DNA from: Zygnema cylindricum
Taxonomy: Eukaryota; Streptophyta; Zygnematophyceae; Zygnematales; Zygnemataceae
NCBI GenBank assembly: GCA_037447655.1
Contig: JBBHKE010001891.1
Coordinates: 271,992-310,990 of the forward strand
Direction: 5' to 3'
DNA: 38,999 bases
Shown here: in pieces, positions 20,906 to 32,345 of the stretch
How the letters are laid out: each line of letters starts with the position of its first letter
How positions within the stretch are numbered: the stretch's first letter is position 1
Notes under the pieces: model-generated
The model's input: only the letters and a program-made list of their open reading frames with translations
Told to the model about the DNA's origin: nothing
Database searches by the model: none
Made by a program: the position numbers and the translations under genes

Positions 20906-23900
20906 CTTGTCACACAGGTACTTGAGGATGAATCCGAGGACGAGGACGATGAGCTCCTTTTGGATGAGGAGTTGGAGGCGAAAAATGAGGTCGAAATTCC
21001 ACGAAGGCAGAAATGTGCTTACGGTGGATTGAAAGGTGAAGCAGGCTGGATTGTAGATTCAGGTGCCTCCATACACATGTGTAAGGATAGACACCTGTTT
21101 ACTAAGATAAGAAAGATTCCCAGAGTAGAGATAGAGTACGGGGATGGGAGGATAGTCACCACTACTCTTGTAGGATCGGTAGATCTAAAAGTGTTAGTAG
21201 AAGGAAAGACATCTATATTAAGATTCTCCGATGTATTATTTATTCCGGGGCTGAACAAAAATCTTTTCTCTACATCAGTATTAGATGATAAGGGTTTTTT
21301 TACAAGCACTAGGGAAGGAGTCTTTACTGCTAGTTTTGAGAATGATGTTTATTTCATTGCTGAGAAAGGTAGCCATGGGATGTTTAGGCTGATCTTAAGT
21401 AATGAAAAGAAGAAACTTTATTATGCTGGTGTTCATGATATTATGATGTGGCATAAGAGGCTTGGGCATGTGAATCTAGAAAAGTTAAGAGAGATGAAAA
21501 AGATGGGAGTGGTGGAAGGGATTCAGTTCAGTGAGAGTGATGATATAAGTGATTGTAGTGGATGTGCTCAAGGTAAAGCACACAGATTACCCTTTCCTTA
21601 GTCAGCCACCTATAAGGGAGAAAAAATTCTAGATCTAGTACACACAGATATTTGGGGACCGGCTAAAGTGCCCTCACCGGGGGGGAAGAGATTTATGATG
21701 ACTATAACTGATGATTGGTCTCGGTATTCCCGAGTATATTTTTTGAAAAACAAGTCCGAAGCTGAGGATTGTTTTAGACAATATAAAGCATGGGGCGAAA
21801 AACTCCATGAAACTCCAATCAAGAGAGTAAGGAGTGACAATAGTGGAGAGTATACTTCTAACCAGTTTGAAGATTTTCTGAGGGAAGATGGGGTCCAACA
21901 CCAAAAGACAGTTCCAGAAAATCCGGAACAGAATGGGGTAGCTGAAAGGTTAAATAGAACACTAAGTGATAGTGCTAGAAGTATGTTGTCAGATAAAAAG
22001 ATAAGGAAAAGGTTTTGGGCAGAAGCAATGAACTGTGCTAATTACCTCAAGAATAGAGTTCTTACTTCAGCTATAAGAGATCAAACACCTTATGAGAGAT
22101 AAACAGGCCGGAAACCAGACATATCTCACTTAAAGGTTTTCGGCAGTCAAGTGTTCAGTCTACATACTGATCGGTCCAATTGGAAGCTAGATCCTAAAGG
22201 AAAACCGGGATACTTATTAGGATATGATGAAGATGTTAAAGGATATAGAGTTTATGATCTAAAAAGGGAAGATATAATCTTAGTAAAGCACCTAGTAGTT
22301 ATGGATGAAGGAAAGTTTGTGGATCCCTTCAAATATACGAAGTCAGTAAAAATCAGATTTGAATCAGAAAATTTTGATGACATTGAGCTTCCTAACTATC
22401 CAGGTTTTAGAGAAGATGACATTCTTGCAGGTACAAATCAGACCGAAAAGGACTCGGCTGTGGAAACTCCAGTGACAACTCTACCCGAAGCGGAAGACGT
22501 GGTGGAAATTGATTCGGAATCAAGGGATAGGGGAGAAGCCCAGTTTGTTCGAAAGAATCCACGAGAACCATCTATTCTAGCCTCAGATTTTGAGGGGGGG
22601 AGGAGAAGTAGCAAAAGACTGCAAGAAAAATTGGTTAATAACAAGGTAACTAAACTATCTCATCAAATTGAACCTCAAACTTATGGAGAGACGATGACTT
22701 GTCCAGAAATGAATCGGTGGAAGTCAGCCATCAATGAGGAGATGGCCTCAATCATGGCAGCCGATACTTGGGAGCTGGTGGATTGTCCACCTAACTGAAA
22801 ACCAATCGGCTGTAAGTGGGTTTTCAAATTAAAACTGAACCCAGATAACACAATCGAGCGCTACAAGGCCCGACTAGTGGAAAAGGGATTTACACAAAAG
22901 AAGGGAATTGACTACGAAAAAACCTTTGCCCTGGTGGTCAAAATTCCCTCCAACCGCATACTTCTCAGCCTAGCAGCAGCGGAAGACATGGAAGTGCACC
23001 AGATGGACATCAAAACAGCCTTTTTGCATGGAGAATTGGAAGAGGAGATCTTCATCCGACAACTCGAAGGGTTTGTCGAGGAAGGAGAGGAGAGTAGGGT
23101 ATGCCGGTTGATTAAATCTCTTTGTGGTTTGAAACTGGCGCCTCGACAATGGAATAAGAAGCTTGATGAGTTTCTTACCGGTCTGGGATATATCCGGATC
23201 AGCTCAGATAACTCAATCTATGTTTTCGAAGATGAGGAAGGTTTTATATTTATTGCAATTTATGTTGATGATTTGATTGTTTTAAGTAAATCAATGGAAA
23301 GAATTAATTAACTGAAAACCGATCTTAACGGGAGATTTGAAATGAAGGATATGGGGGAAGCAAAATATTTTTTGGGAATTCAAGTAGAGAGAGACCGAAA
23401 AAGAAAAAATATAAGATTGACTCTAAAGGAAGCAATAGGGAACATGCTTGAAAAATTTCAAATGGATAAAGCTAATAGTTGTACAACTCCAATGGAGTTG
23501 AAGAAGGGAAGTGAGAGGAGTGAGGAAGAAGGAGTCATAGTCTTAGACGAGGAATTATCTCCTGAAGAACAGAAGTTCATGCAAACTATTTCTTACAGAC
23601 AAGTAGTGGGAAGTCTAATCTATTTTATGAATTGTACCCGGTCGGATTTAGCTGCAGCTGTAGGAGTGCTGAGTAGAAGTCTAAATGCTCCCACTAAGAG
23701 GGATTGGGAGGCAGCTAAGAGAGTCTTTAGATACTTGATAGGAACTAGGGATCTATGGTTGCATTTGGGTGGGGAGAGAACTGACATCACTACTTGGAGT
23801 GATGCCAGTTATGGTGATGCTCCGATGAGGAGATACACTTTTGGATATGTATTATATATGGGTGATGGGGCTTGTTGTTGGAGTAGAAACAGCAAAAAGT

Positions 23901-24222
23901 TATTGCTCGGTCCACCATGGAGGTTGAGTATATGGCCTTTTGCTCTGCTGTAAAAGAATTGATGTGGGTCAAGTCTTTGCTTGGTGAGCTTGGTCACCTT
24001 AAGAGTGGTGTGCAGAAAATATTTTGTGATAATCATACAGCAATCGTTATTTCTGCCAATCCTAAACTTTATTTTAAAGCCAAACACATGGACATTAGAC
24101 TCAGCTTTGTTAGAGAGAAAGTAGAAAATAAAATAATTAGTTTAGAGTACCGACAAGATTGTGAGATGGTAGCAGATATGATGACCAAACATGTGCCTTC
24201 CCATAAGCTAATTTTCTGTTAA
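20905..24222 (+). pseudogene. Copia 1 pol: protease, integrase, RT, RNase H
   Basis: Domains in Copia order. Protease: AGWIVDSGASIHMC, DSG at 21056-21064. GAG-pre-integrase: MMWHKRLGHVNLEKL and CSGCAQGKAH. Integrase triad: D (HTDIWGP, 21647), D (RSDNSGEY, 21836) and E (GVAERLNRT, 21944). RT: WVFKLKLNPDNT, HQMDIKTAFLHGELEEE, YVDD at 23261-23272. RNase H: TTWSDASYGDA, then MEVEYMAFCSAVKELMW and DMMTKH. Nonsense codons: TAG 21599, TAA 22100, TGA 22796, TAA 23309. A one-base shift in the A5 run at 23894-23898 moves RNase H to another frame, ending TAA at 24220-24222. Catalytic residues survive, so inactivation is by stops and shifts. Confidence 0.93.
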
Positions 24223-24250
24223 TGGTCTGAAATTAAAGATCGACTAGAAA

Positions 24251-24260
24251 ATAAGGGGAG
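24251..24260 (+). promoter_or_regulatory. Polypurine tract
   Basis: AAAATAAGGGGAG, with its 3' part at 24251-24260, directly precedes the TG that begins the 3' LTR. This is the standard plus-strand primer position. Confidence 0.8.
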
Positions 24261-25315
24261 TGTAGAAATAAATGGTTTTTAAAGTATTTTCTAGGTCTGA
24301 ATAGAAATAAAAAAGAAGCCGAGGCAGTCTACCTCTAACTTCTCTCTCCAACTCTCAAACTTGTTGCAATCACTGAGAATTTGGAGAGAGAGCTAGAGCC
24401 ATGGCTACCTAGGCTATCCAGAGGTTTACGGGAAAATACATTTTAGCTAGGAGTTTTATTTACTAAAAGATATATGCCGGCCACAGGATTTGATCCTGGT
24501 ACCTACCGGCCGGCAGACTGCCTGTAACCGTTAGCCTTAGCTGTTAAGTCTAGAAGTAGTGTTACGTTTCATAAGGTTTGTTTATTAATTAAACATTAAT
24601 ACGTAAGATAAATCATTTAACTATAATTGTTTATGGGATACATAGAACCGGTAGTGTAAAAGTACGATTTGCGGTACAGATAAGAAATCAATACCGCTCA
24701 TTGATTTCGTAAGCGAAACAAATACCGTGCATGTATTTATTACGGCTACGATCAAATGTGAATTTAATCGGACTGCCCGAATTAGCGCCGAGATCGCGAA
24801 AGAAGAATTCGGCGGTTTGTGAGCATCGCCACATCGGATGACACGTGGCGAAATTACATTGGATCATGGTATCTCCGGAGATTACGACACCGAATTCGGA
24901 TATGACACGTGTCGACATTAAGGCCATGTTGTACAATTTCCGTACATAAAGTACACCGGCGAGTGTACTTTTGTGTACGGTGGAAAAATCTGATTGGCTC
25001 CGTACATCAGTAGATAGCGTCTGTGAGAGAGATAGGACTTAGAAAAAATTAGGAGATAGGATCCTCTCTCCCAAAGAGTTTCTGTACAAAAGGTGAACTT
25101 TGACCCTCCATAATTTACTGCTCAGGGGAGCAAATTCAAAGATTCTTTTTGCTATCGACTCAAGGGAGTCTTGCCTTCACAGAGGTGCAGGTTGTCAAAG
25201 TTTTTGTCTGCTAGGGTGGCAGTTGTTCTTGCTGAAACAAAAAGGGGTCAAGATTATCCTAGAGGCTTCTTGGAAACTGTCCATTCTGAGGACTTTTGGA
25301 GGTCTCAGAGTTTCA
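24261..25315 (+). repeat. 3' LTR of Copia 1
   Basis: Begins TGTAGAAATAAATGG after the polypurine tract and ends GAGTTTCA, giving the TG...CA form and 1055 bp. From 24421 on it matches the 5' copy. 24261-24420 has no counterpart at the left end. Confidence 0.85.
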
Positions 25316-25790
25316 CCCTTTTCAACATACATTTCAGGTTGTTTCATATAAATTGTTTCTTCTAACTCTCCATGCAAGAAAGCAGTTTTAACATCCATCT
25401 GATGTATTTCCATATTCTCTATAGCTGCTAGACTTCGTAAAATTTTGACAGTGGGATATTTAACAACTGGGGAGAAAGTTTCCTCAAAGTCAATACCTAA
25501 TTTTTGATTATATCCCTTAGCCACTAGTCTGGCCTTATACCTTTTGATGGTGTTGTCCGGGTTCAGCTTCACCTTGAATACCCATTTGCTGTCGATGGCT
25601 TTCTTGCTCGGAGGAAGATCGACTAGCTCTCATGTTTGTGCCTCCATAATGGACTTCATTTCATCGTTTGCCGCCTCGATCCAATGATTTCTCTCAGGTG
25701 ATGAGAAGGCCTCCTGGATCGTTAGAGATTCCTCTGTAGCTGCAGAAAAAACAAAGTGAGAGCTTGCTTGCAGAGATGGCTGCTAGATCT
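25316..25790 (-). pseudogene. Copia 2 reverse transcriptase, N-terminal part only
   Basis: Reads SSPERNHWIEAANDEMKS, a TGA where Trp is expected (about 25629), then SKWVFKVKLNPDNTIKRY, KGYNQKLGIDFEETFSPVV and HQMDVKTAFLHGELEET. It breaks after YMKQPEMYVEKGE at 25316. The YVDD catalytic motif would have come later and is missing. The residues that follow in the open frame are translated from the other element's LTR. Confidence 0.9.
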
Positions 25791-27045
25791 CTTTCCCTTG
25801 GAAATTTTGAGGCTGAGATTGTCGGCAACCTCTGATTTTTCAGTTTAGTTTGACCCGTAACGTGATCTGGAACAGAATGTGTAGTAGTTCCTTCAACCTG
25901 CGGTGTAGCTTGTGGTGAAGCATCTTTTAGAGGCACCAAAGTAACTAAAGGAAGAGGTGTCCCACTTGCCGATGGAAAGTAGACTCGCTGCGTATAGTGA
26001 AAAATGACATATTCTTGTTTTTCCTTTGCTGGTTGTTCTGGCACTTTAAAAAAGTCAGACGAATCCTGTTCATCTTTAATCTGGATATTTCTAGAAACAA
26101 TCACTTTCTCTTTCTCAAGTACAAAGACCCTATATCCTTTCGCATTATCATCATACCCCATAAAAATCCCAGGTAAGCCTTTAGCCTCCATTTTCCATCT
26201 ATCCTGTGAAGTATCTAAAATAAAACACTTGCTGCCAAATATCTTAAAGTGACTAACATCAGGTTTTTCCCCTGTCCAAAGCTCATAAGGTGTAGTGCTA
26301 ACAGACCTAGAAGCAATAATATCTTTAATATAAACAGCACAGTTAAGCGTTTTAGCCATGAATTTCAAATCTAGCCGTTTATCTCCAAGCATGGACCGAG
26401 CACTCTATGTCAATGTCCTATTTAATCTCTTAGAAACACCATTTTGTTCCGGTGTATATGAAACTGTAAGATTGTGACTGATACCTTCCTGAAGGAGAAA
26501 TTCTTCGAAATCCTTCGATGTGTATTCTCCCCCGTTGTCTGATCTTAGCGCCAAAATTGGAACGCCATGAAGCTTTTCTACCCACGCTTTGTAGTGTTTC
26601 AAGTGAGTAAACACTTCACTCTTATGTTGCATGAAGTAAACTTTGGTGTACCGCGAGTAGTCATCTGTGAATGTGACCATATAGTGAACACCTCCAGCCG
26701 AAGCCACTTGTGAAGGACCGAGAACATCAGAATGGATGAGCTGCAGAACTTTTTCCGATCTATAGTCTGTTTCCTATGGAAATGGCAATTTATGAATCTT
26801 GCCAAGTGAACAACCATCACATGTTTTTATAGGATGAGATGTGAGAGAAACTCCATCAACTTTTCCCAAGTTCACCATTTTCTTTAGACTATCATAATTC
26901 ATGTGTCCTAATCTCTTATGCCACAACTCATTATCTGATTCGACACTGGAGTAGAGAACATCATTTTCTTTATATTCAGCCATGTCCATCCAGTACATTT
27001 TGCTAGCATCCTTAATTCCTGTAACTACGACTTTCCCTTTCTTGC
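25694..27045 (-). pseudogene. Copia 2 integrase
   Basis: GAG-pre-integrase ELWHKRLGHMNYDSLKK with CDGCSLGK, then HSDVLGP (first Asp) and LRSDNGGEY (second Asp). Where the catalytic Glu belongs the sequence is GVSKRLNRT, with Lys at 26429-26431. Stops are TAG 26774-26776 and TAG 26405-26407. After them the C-terminal region reads TPYELWTGEKPDVSHFK and FGSKCFILDTS. A frameshift near 25,770-25,800 leads to the RT frame. Confidence 0.9.
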
Positions 27046-28321
27046 TAACCTCCTTTCAGAACAACTTCAAAGCCTTTGCTCTCTACTAATGATGTAGAAA
27101 AAAGGTTTTTCTTGAAATTTGGAATATACAAAGCATTATGAAGGGTTCTCTCTACCGCCGTTCCCCCCACATCTACCATCAATGATACATCACCCTGAGC
27201 TGAGATTTGAACACTCATGCCACAAGCATAGTAGATACTCTTTGGAGATGTTTGCTGCAGATTCGTAAAAACGGCCTTGTTCCAACACATGTGGGCAGAC
27301 GCTCTTGTGTCCATGATCCATCCCGCATCCTTTGGACCCTCTATGGTAGCCGCCATAGCAAATAAATCCGCCTCCACTTGCTCATTGAAGTTGAGAGACT
27401 CATCTGCATCAGTTGCAGAAGCTGAAAAAAGAGCATTTCCACGAGAAGGGTTTCCAGAAAAACCTTTGTGATACTGACTCTGTTGCCAACCTGGCCTGTA
27501 TAAACTTGTTTCATTAGCCTTCTTCAATTTAGGACAGTACCTGTATCCATGACCCTTCTCATAACAATAGAAACATGTAGTAGTAGATGGTCTATTCTGC
27601 CTCTGATTATACTGATTCTGATTCTGGCTAAACTGATTCCTATTCTGATTAAACTGATTTCTTTTGTCAAAGTCTGTTGCAAGTGCCTCAACCTTTCCTT
27701 CTCCCTCAAGGAGTTTAGTGTTTGTTTCTTCCTCCAATATAATATTATACGCTAACTGAAATGACCAGCTAGTTTTATCATGACTCTTTAATTGAACAGA
27801 CACACCCTTCATGCTACTAGGGAGACCTCTAATAAGCAAAGCCGCCTGTTGAAATTCAGGAAATGACCCCCCAGCAGAAGAGTGAGCATCAATGAGCGCA
27901 CAAAAATTGTCACAATACTCAACCATAGTTCCCCCCTCGTATTTGTATCCCCAAATTTTTCCAGCCACCAAAAGCTCCTCCGAAAATTCGCTTTCTCAAA
28001 GGCGGTTTTGAGGGATGTCCAAATCTCCCTCGCCTTCTTCATTTTCAGTCGGGACATGACCAAATTTTCCGAAATACAAATAATTAGATTGTTCCTTGCC
28101 ATTTAATTCTTTTTGGCCCAATTTGGATCTGTTTCATTTAGGGAGCCATCCAAGACCTTCAATAAGTCAGCAGTTTCAAACGACGATTCAACCATCGCCG
28201 CCCAGTACGCATACATTTGGCCATTGAAGATAGGAATTCTTGACGAAAGGCCTATAACCTGTTGTTTTACAACTACTGTCGAAGGCGGAGAACTAGCAGT
28301 AGCAGTAGTAGAAGTAGACAT
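27045..28321 (-). pseudogene. Copia 2 gag and protease
   Basis: Starts MSTSTTATASSPPSTVV, then SRIPIFNGQMYAYW. TAA at 28103-28105 is followed by MARNNLIICISENLVMSR and a frameshift near 27975-28000. Gag continues GTMVEYCDNFCALIDAH to a Q/N-rich tract and the zinc knuckle CFYCYEKGHGYRYC (about 27535-27576). The protease site reads GWIMDTRASAHMC: the essential Gly of the D-T-G triad is Arg (27303-27311). The frame ends TAG at 27045-27047; one base shifted, it continues into the integrase part. Confidence 0.9.
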
Positions 28322-29279
28322 GAAAAACAACAAAAATTATAAGATATGATGTTTGGAAGTTTCCCAAAAACTGCCCTTAGAAAATCATATTCCCAAAACT
28401 GGATACTACAAAATTGGCTAAGTCCTAAATTATATACTCACAGTGTGTATCTACTGATCTACACTAATTCAGGTAATTGTTACTACAGTTATTATCCTGA
28501 CTAACGACAAAGCATCCAACCCGTACGTCACTGTACCTCAAAAACCCTAATTACTATTTTTCTAAAAACTTGAATAATAGTAACACTATTTTATATCACA
28601 CTAAACGACAAACTAATGTTATTCAAATATTTACATAAATTGAACCGTACACAAAACGTTCTAACCGTACAAAAAACGTTCCAAATGCTTAGTCAGTCGT
28701 GACCGCTGAAGTCCAGCCGAATGTGGTCGTGTAGTACGAAGCACCTGAGTGCTTCGTCACTTGTAGTCCCACACAAATCACGCTTGTGGTCCCTCGTGAA
28801 TCACGCTTGTGGTCCTAGGTGAATCGCGTCCGTTGGAACAGATTCGATTGATGATGGTACCGTCGAACTGTACCATATGTTTCCGGAATACTCGGGACAG
28901 ATCCCGTTCGTCCGATCATGTGAATCACATTGTCAACTTTTTGACACGTATGCTTGACTCTCGGCGCTACTCCAAAAAACCTGCATACGGTCTTTCGCCG
29001 ACACGTGTCCCTGCAAAAGTACAATACACTCTACTGTACCTTTTGCTACTCTAACACTAATTAAGGTAAGTATTACTAGGTAAAATATCCTAAGTTATTT
29101 TTACCCCTGTAAACTGAAATAAAGATTTATAATTACAACATATTTATTATTCAAGACAACCCAAATTACAGTTAAGGATTAATTAGTATATATATTAAAA
29201 AAAATTCCGGATTAGTGTTATTAACACTAAATTTTTTTTACGCGCTTTAATCCTTTACTGTAGTAGCGATTGACGGTGT
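28322..29279. other. Upstream region/LTR of Copia 2 and a MITE right end
   Basis: Contains 28411-28463 (similar, inverted, to the Copia 1 LTR), the perfect hairpin CGAAGCAC-CTGA-GTGCTTCG (28738-28757) and about three copies of an AATCACGCTTGTGGTCC unit (28765-28825). At 29262-29279 GTAGTAGCGATTGACGGTGTA looks like the right end of a TA-flanked MITE whose left end I could not place. No gene seen. Confidence 0.5.
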
Positions 29280-29293
29280 ACTGTACAGTACAG

Positions 29294-29488
29294 TACACCT
29301 TGAATGGCTATTAGGGTAAATAATTGTTTCGCCACTCAAAACATTTTTTCTCCTTACACATTTGTCCGATTTTCAATTTGAGACGACCAATCAGAAGTTG
29401 AAAATCTTTCCTTCCAATCGCGTGTGTTCGGAGAAAAATGTTTTACGAGACGAAAAAAACATTAATACTAAAAGCGATTCACGGTGTA
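29294..29488. mobile_element. MITE family A, copy 4
   Basis: CAG-TACACCTTGAATGGC at the left, AAAAGCGATTCACGGTGTA at the right. The centre has GACGACCAATCAGAAGTTG and lacks the CAACCGTCAGATC segment of other copies. The 75 bp to its right recur to the right of copy 5 (32158). Confidence 0.85.
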
Positions 29489-29893
29489 CTATAGCATCGG
29501 TAAAACTAGATATAGCGCGCATGCGTTTTCGCACTTTTTATCTACGACTACATGATTAATTAAGGGAATTGATAATGACAGTGACTGTTTTGGTTGCGGA
29601 CAATCACTTACATCATTTTGTCAAAAAACGTACGTTTGAAGTACACACAAGTACAAATAAAGCACCGTTGAGTACAAATATGACGGTCAATCGGTTGAAC
29701 AACTTTGACTTTGAATTTTTTTTCAACCGCTTAAAATTTTGCCGCGCTTGTGAACGTCGACCGTCATAATAAATTTAGCAATTCACACGGCCGACGAACG
29801 TTTACAGTAACATAACTGCGGCAACCACATGTAAATAAAAAGTGTTGCAGACAGTCATTTTTTGTCCTTATGTGAGCTCCACGGTGAGAGCAC

Positions 29894-30650
29894 TTAGGGT
29901 GTGTCCCCATGTGCATAAGTAAGGGTTTTTTTTTGTCGTTTTGCAGTAAAACTTAGCGTCGTACTGCCTAAGTTGCAACCATACGAAGGAAATTTGTAGC
30001 GTACAATTTGCGTCATCCTTGAACTTAAGATGTACGAAATTTTGTTGTCTTGTGCTTTTTTTGACCCACTTCTACGACAAAAAACGTCATCTTTAAACTT
30101 TTGTTTAAAACAAATGCGTGATGTGATCTAAAATTAGGTTTTTTTTGAATTACAAATAGGAACATTTTTCGCACGTGCCGTAAATTTCGTAAAATTTCCT
30201 ACGATTTCCAAGGACAAAGAAAAGTAAATAGTTCGCTATGTTTTGTCCGTTTGGGGTATAATTAGACAAAAAGAAGTACACAGTTTGTTTGTTTTTGTCC
30301 GTTATCGTCCAGTACGGATTTTTTATTTGCAAGGGTCTTCAAATTCCGATGCCATTTCACCTCGATCGGACAGGCGACGCGAAGGGCAAAGCGCATCTTC
30401 TTCAACCGGAAAACTGCCATGCTGGAATGCGGTACGTCTACAATGTCACGGTAAGACATGCGACGTCATAAAGCAGTTCCAAAAAATAACGTGCGACCAC
30501 AGATTGTAGACGTTGAGAACCGTCATAGGTATTGTCGACGTATACAATCGTCACAAGCGTAAGTTGCGATTTCGTCCTTACAGACATAAAGACACTTGAA
30601 AACCGGGTCCGGCAGATCCGTGCTAAAATACAAAGTAAGTTCGCTAAGGG
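29894..30650. mobile_element. PIF/Harbinger-like element, copy 2
   Basis: TTA followed by GGGTGTGTCCCCATGTGC. The interior matches 11963-12849 (TACAATTTGCGTCATCCT, GACCCACTTCTACGAC, GTAAGTTGCGATTTCGT). The right end is degraded, so the boundary is approximate. Confidence 0.6.
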
Positions 30651-30874
30651 TGAAGTTCCATTAGACGAAAAGTGAGCTTGTTTACAGAAATTAGGACCTC
30701 TCCGTACTACGCCGTACGTATTATTTTGTTTTTATGCGGAAAACATCATTACAGAGAATCCTGCTAATATTCTCCAAAAGTCTGGGAGTTAACACAGACC
30801 GTTGGATATTTATTCGCGAAGCATTCGCTTCGAAAGTTTCTGTAATTGGTGATATACCTCGCGAGGTACAAAAA

Positions 30875-30977
30875 AGAATAAAGAAAAAAATAGAATGAAC
30901 TATACTAATGGAGAAAAAAAAAAAAAAAAAGCGGGACGGAATTAGCGTACACAACGCTAATAACGATTGGCGGTGTA
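30875..30977. mobile_element. Family F fragment
   Basis: The reverse complement of 30875-30977 matches the left end of 13786-14322: CACCGCCAATCGTTATTAGC, then the ACGCTAATTCCGTCCCGC and poly-T stretch. Only one end is present. Confidence 0.75.
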
Positions 30978-31509
30978 GTACACTAATCATTTCGCAAATC
31001 TCAGGGAATGCGACAAAGCGTCACAAATCTGACACGTTAGTAACACTATTCATTTCGCAAATCTAAGGGAACGCGACAAATTGTAATTATTGGCTTATTC
31101 ATACGTCGTACATTAGTTAAATTTGTACTTTTTCGGTTACGGGCGGGCACGGATAGTCGCGAGAAATCGAGTTTCGGTTAACTTTTATTTTCGTAAACGT
31201 CGGTCGGTTAACGGTTAACAATTTTGGAGCGTGACATAACACGGTAGGGCGCCGGTTACTCGGATTTTGAAAAAAAAATAAACGGTCGGTTTCGGTTATA
31301 TAAAAATTTGACTTTTGCGACCTCTGCCTCGCGGCACCTCGCGCCGACATTCGGCACCTCTTGGTATCGGGTACGAGAAATAGGGTTTGTGTTTTGGGTT
31401 GTTTTTTTAACAAAAAAAAAAACAAAAAGAGAAAAAATAAACCCTAAACGAGCGGTCGCGGACGTCTTCGGCACCCCGGTGGGCCAAAAAATTGCAAGAT
31501 TCAGTTCAG

Positions 31510-32159
31510 TACACCTTGAATGGCTATTAGGGTTAATAATTTATTCGCCACTCAAAACATATTTTCTCCGTACACACTTGTCCGATTTTCAATTTGAGAC
31601 CGCCAATCGGAAGCTGAAAATCTTACCTTTCAATCGCAACCGTCAGATCTACAATCTGACATGTGTGTTCGGAGAAAAATGTTTTAAAAGACGAAAAAAA
31701 CTAGTGTTGGGTATCGAGGACCCATTGCCGATATTCGATATATATCGAATTTCATGTACCCGATATTCAATATATCGCTTCAATATATCGAATTTCAAAT
31801 TATCGCGATATAATGCCGATATATCGCCGATATATCGTATCGACAATATATCGAAAAGGAAAATTTTACAAATTTTTTTTCAGAACCCCTGCGCTCAGTT
31901 AGCCAAGGGGCAAAATATCCGTACGATTTTTCGTACGATTCTCCGTACTCTTTTTTGTACGGTTTTCCGTACTCTGACTGTACGGATATGCAATTTTTGC
32001 GATATATATCGCGATGATTTAAGTTGGTCCCGGTACGATATATCGAGGAATCTGCTCGATCGATATTCGATATATTGAGAATCGAAATCATCGCGATATG
32101 AAACTACCCGATACCCAACACTAAAAAAAACATTAATACTAAAAGCGATTCACGGTGTA
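31510..32159. mobile_element. MITE family A, copy 5, split by a hAT-like element
   Basis: CAG-TACACCTTGAATGGC at the left and GATTCACGGTGTA-CTG at the right. The interior (AAGACCGCC-like GAGACCGCCAATCGGAAG, CAATCGCAACCGTCAGATC) is interrupted at 31702. It lies about 190 bp upstream of the RRP36 start codon. Confidence 0.88.
31694..32131. mobile_element. hAT-like non-autonomous element, CGATATATCG-rich
   Basis: The element at 31702-32123 has TIRs TAGTGTTGGGTATCG / CGATACCCAACACTA and a perfect 8-bp duplication AAAAAAAC (31694-31701; 32124-32131). TAGTG ends and 8-bp duplications fit hAT. The interior has many copies of GATATATCG/CGATATTC words and several CCGTACTC/GTACGATT words. No transposase. 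Confidence 0.9.
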
Positions 32160-32345
32160 CTGTAGCATCGGTAAAACTAGATATAGCGTGCACGCGTTTT
32201 CGCACTTTTTAACTACGACTACATGATTAATTAATTATTAAATAAGGCGAAATTTTTACACGTTTCGAAACTTGGAATTTTGAATGTAAGCTCCTGTCTG
32301 TCTACTTGTTGTAGAAGCCATACAAAATCTTCTTGACGTGACGAG

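Larger units (their letters stand above)
19027..25315 (+). mobile_element. Copia LTR retrotransposon 1 (inactive)
   Basis: Order on the plus strand: 5'-truncated LTR (19027-19918), primer site, gag, protease, integrase, reverse transcriptase, RNase H, polypurine tract, 3' LTR (24261-25315). Integrase before RT identifies Ty1/Copia. Five nonsense codons and two frameshifts disable it, while the catalytic residues remain. LTR copies differ noticeably by eye (about 7 of 90 in one segment, about 10 of 48 in another), so the insertion is old. The 5' LTR lacks the first 160 bp present in the 3' LTR, and no target duplication is visible. Confidence 0.95.
25316..28321 (-). mobile_element. Copia LTR retrotransposon 2, 3'-truncated, opposite strand
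   Basis: Reads leftwards from gag ATG at 28321 through protease, integrase and part of RT, then stops abruptly at 25316 where the other element's LTR ends. The remaining RT, RNase H and 3' LTR are not present to the left of 19027 either. It is a different family from Copia 1 by protein sequence, but a short stretch at 28411-28463 matches the Copia 1 LTR in reverse, so its own LTR probably begins there. The rest of its 5' LTR and its primer site were not delimited. Confidence 0.93.

Noticed and set aside
24261-24420. Short separate 160-bp LTR (TG...CA) followed by an unrelated repeat
   Set aside because: TGTAGA...ATCCA does have TG...CA ends, but the primer site directly after 19918 and the 3' boundary at 25315 support one 1055-bp LTR with a truncated 5' copy. 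Not fully excluded.
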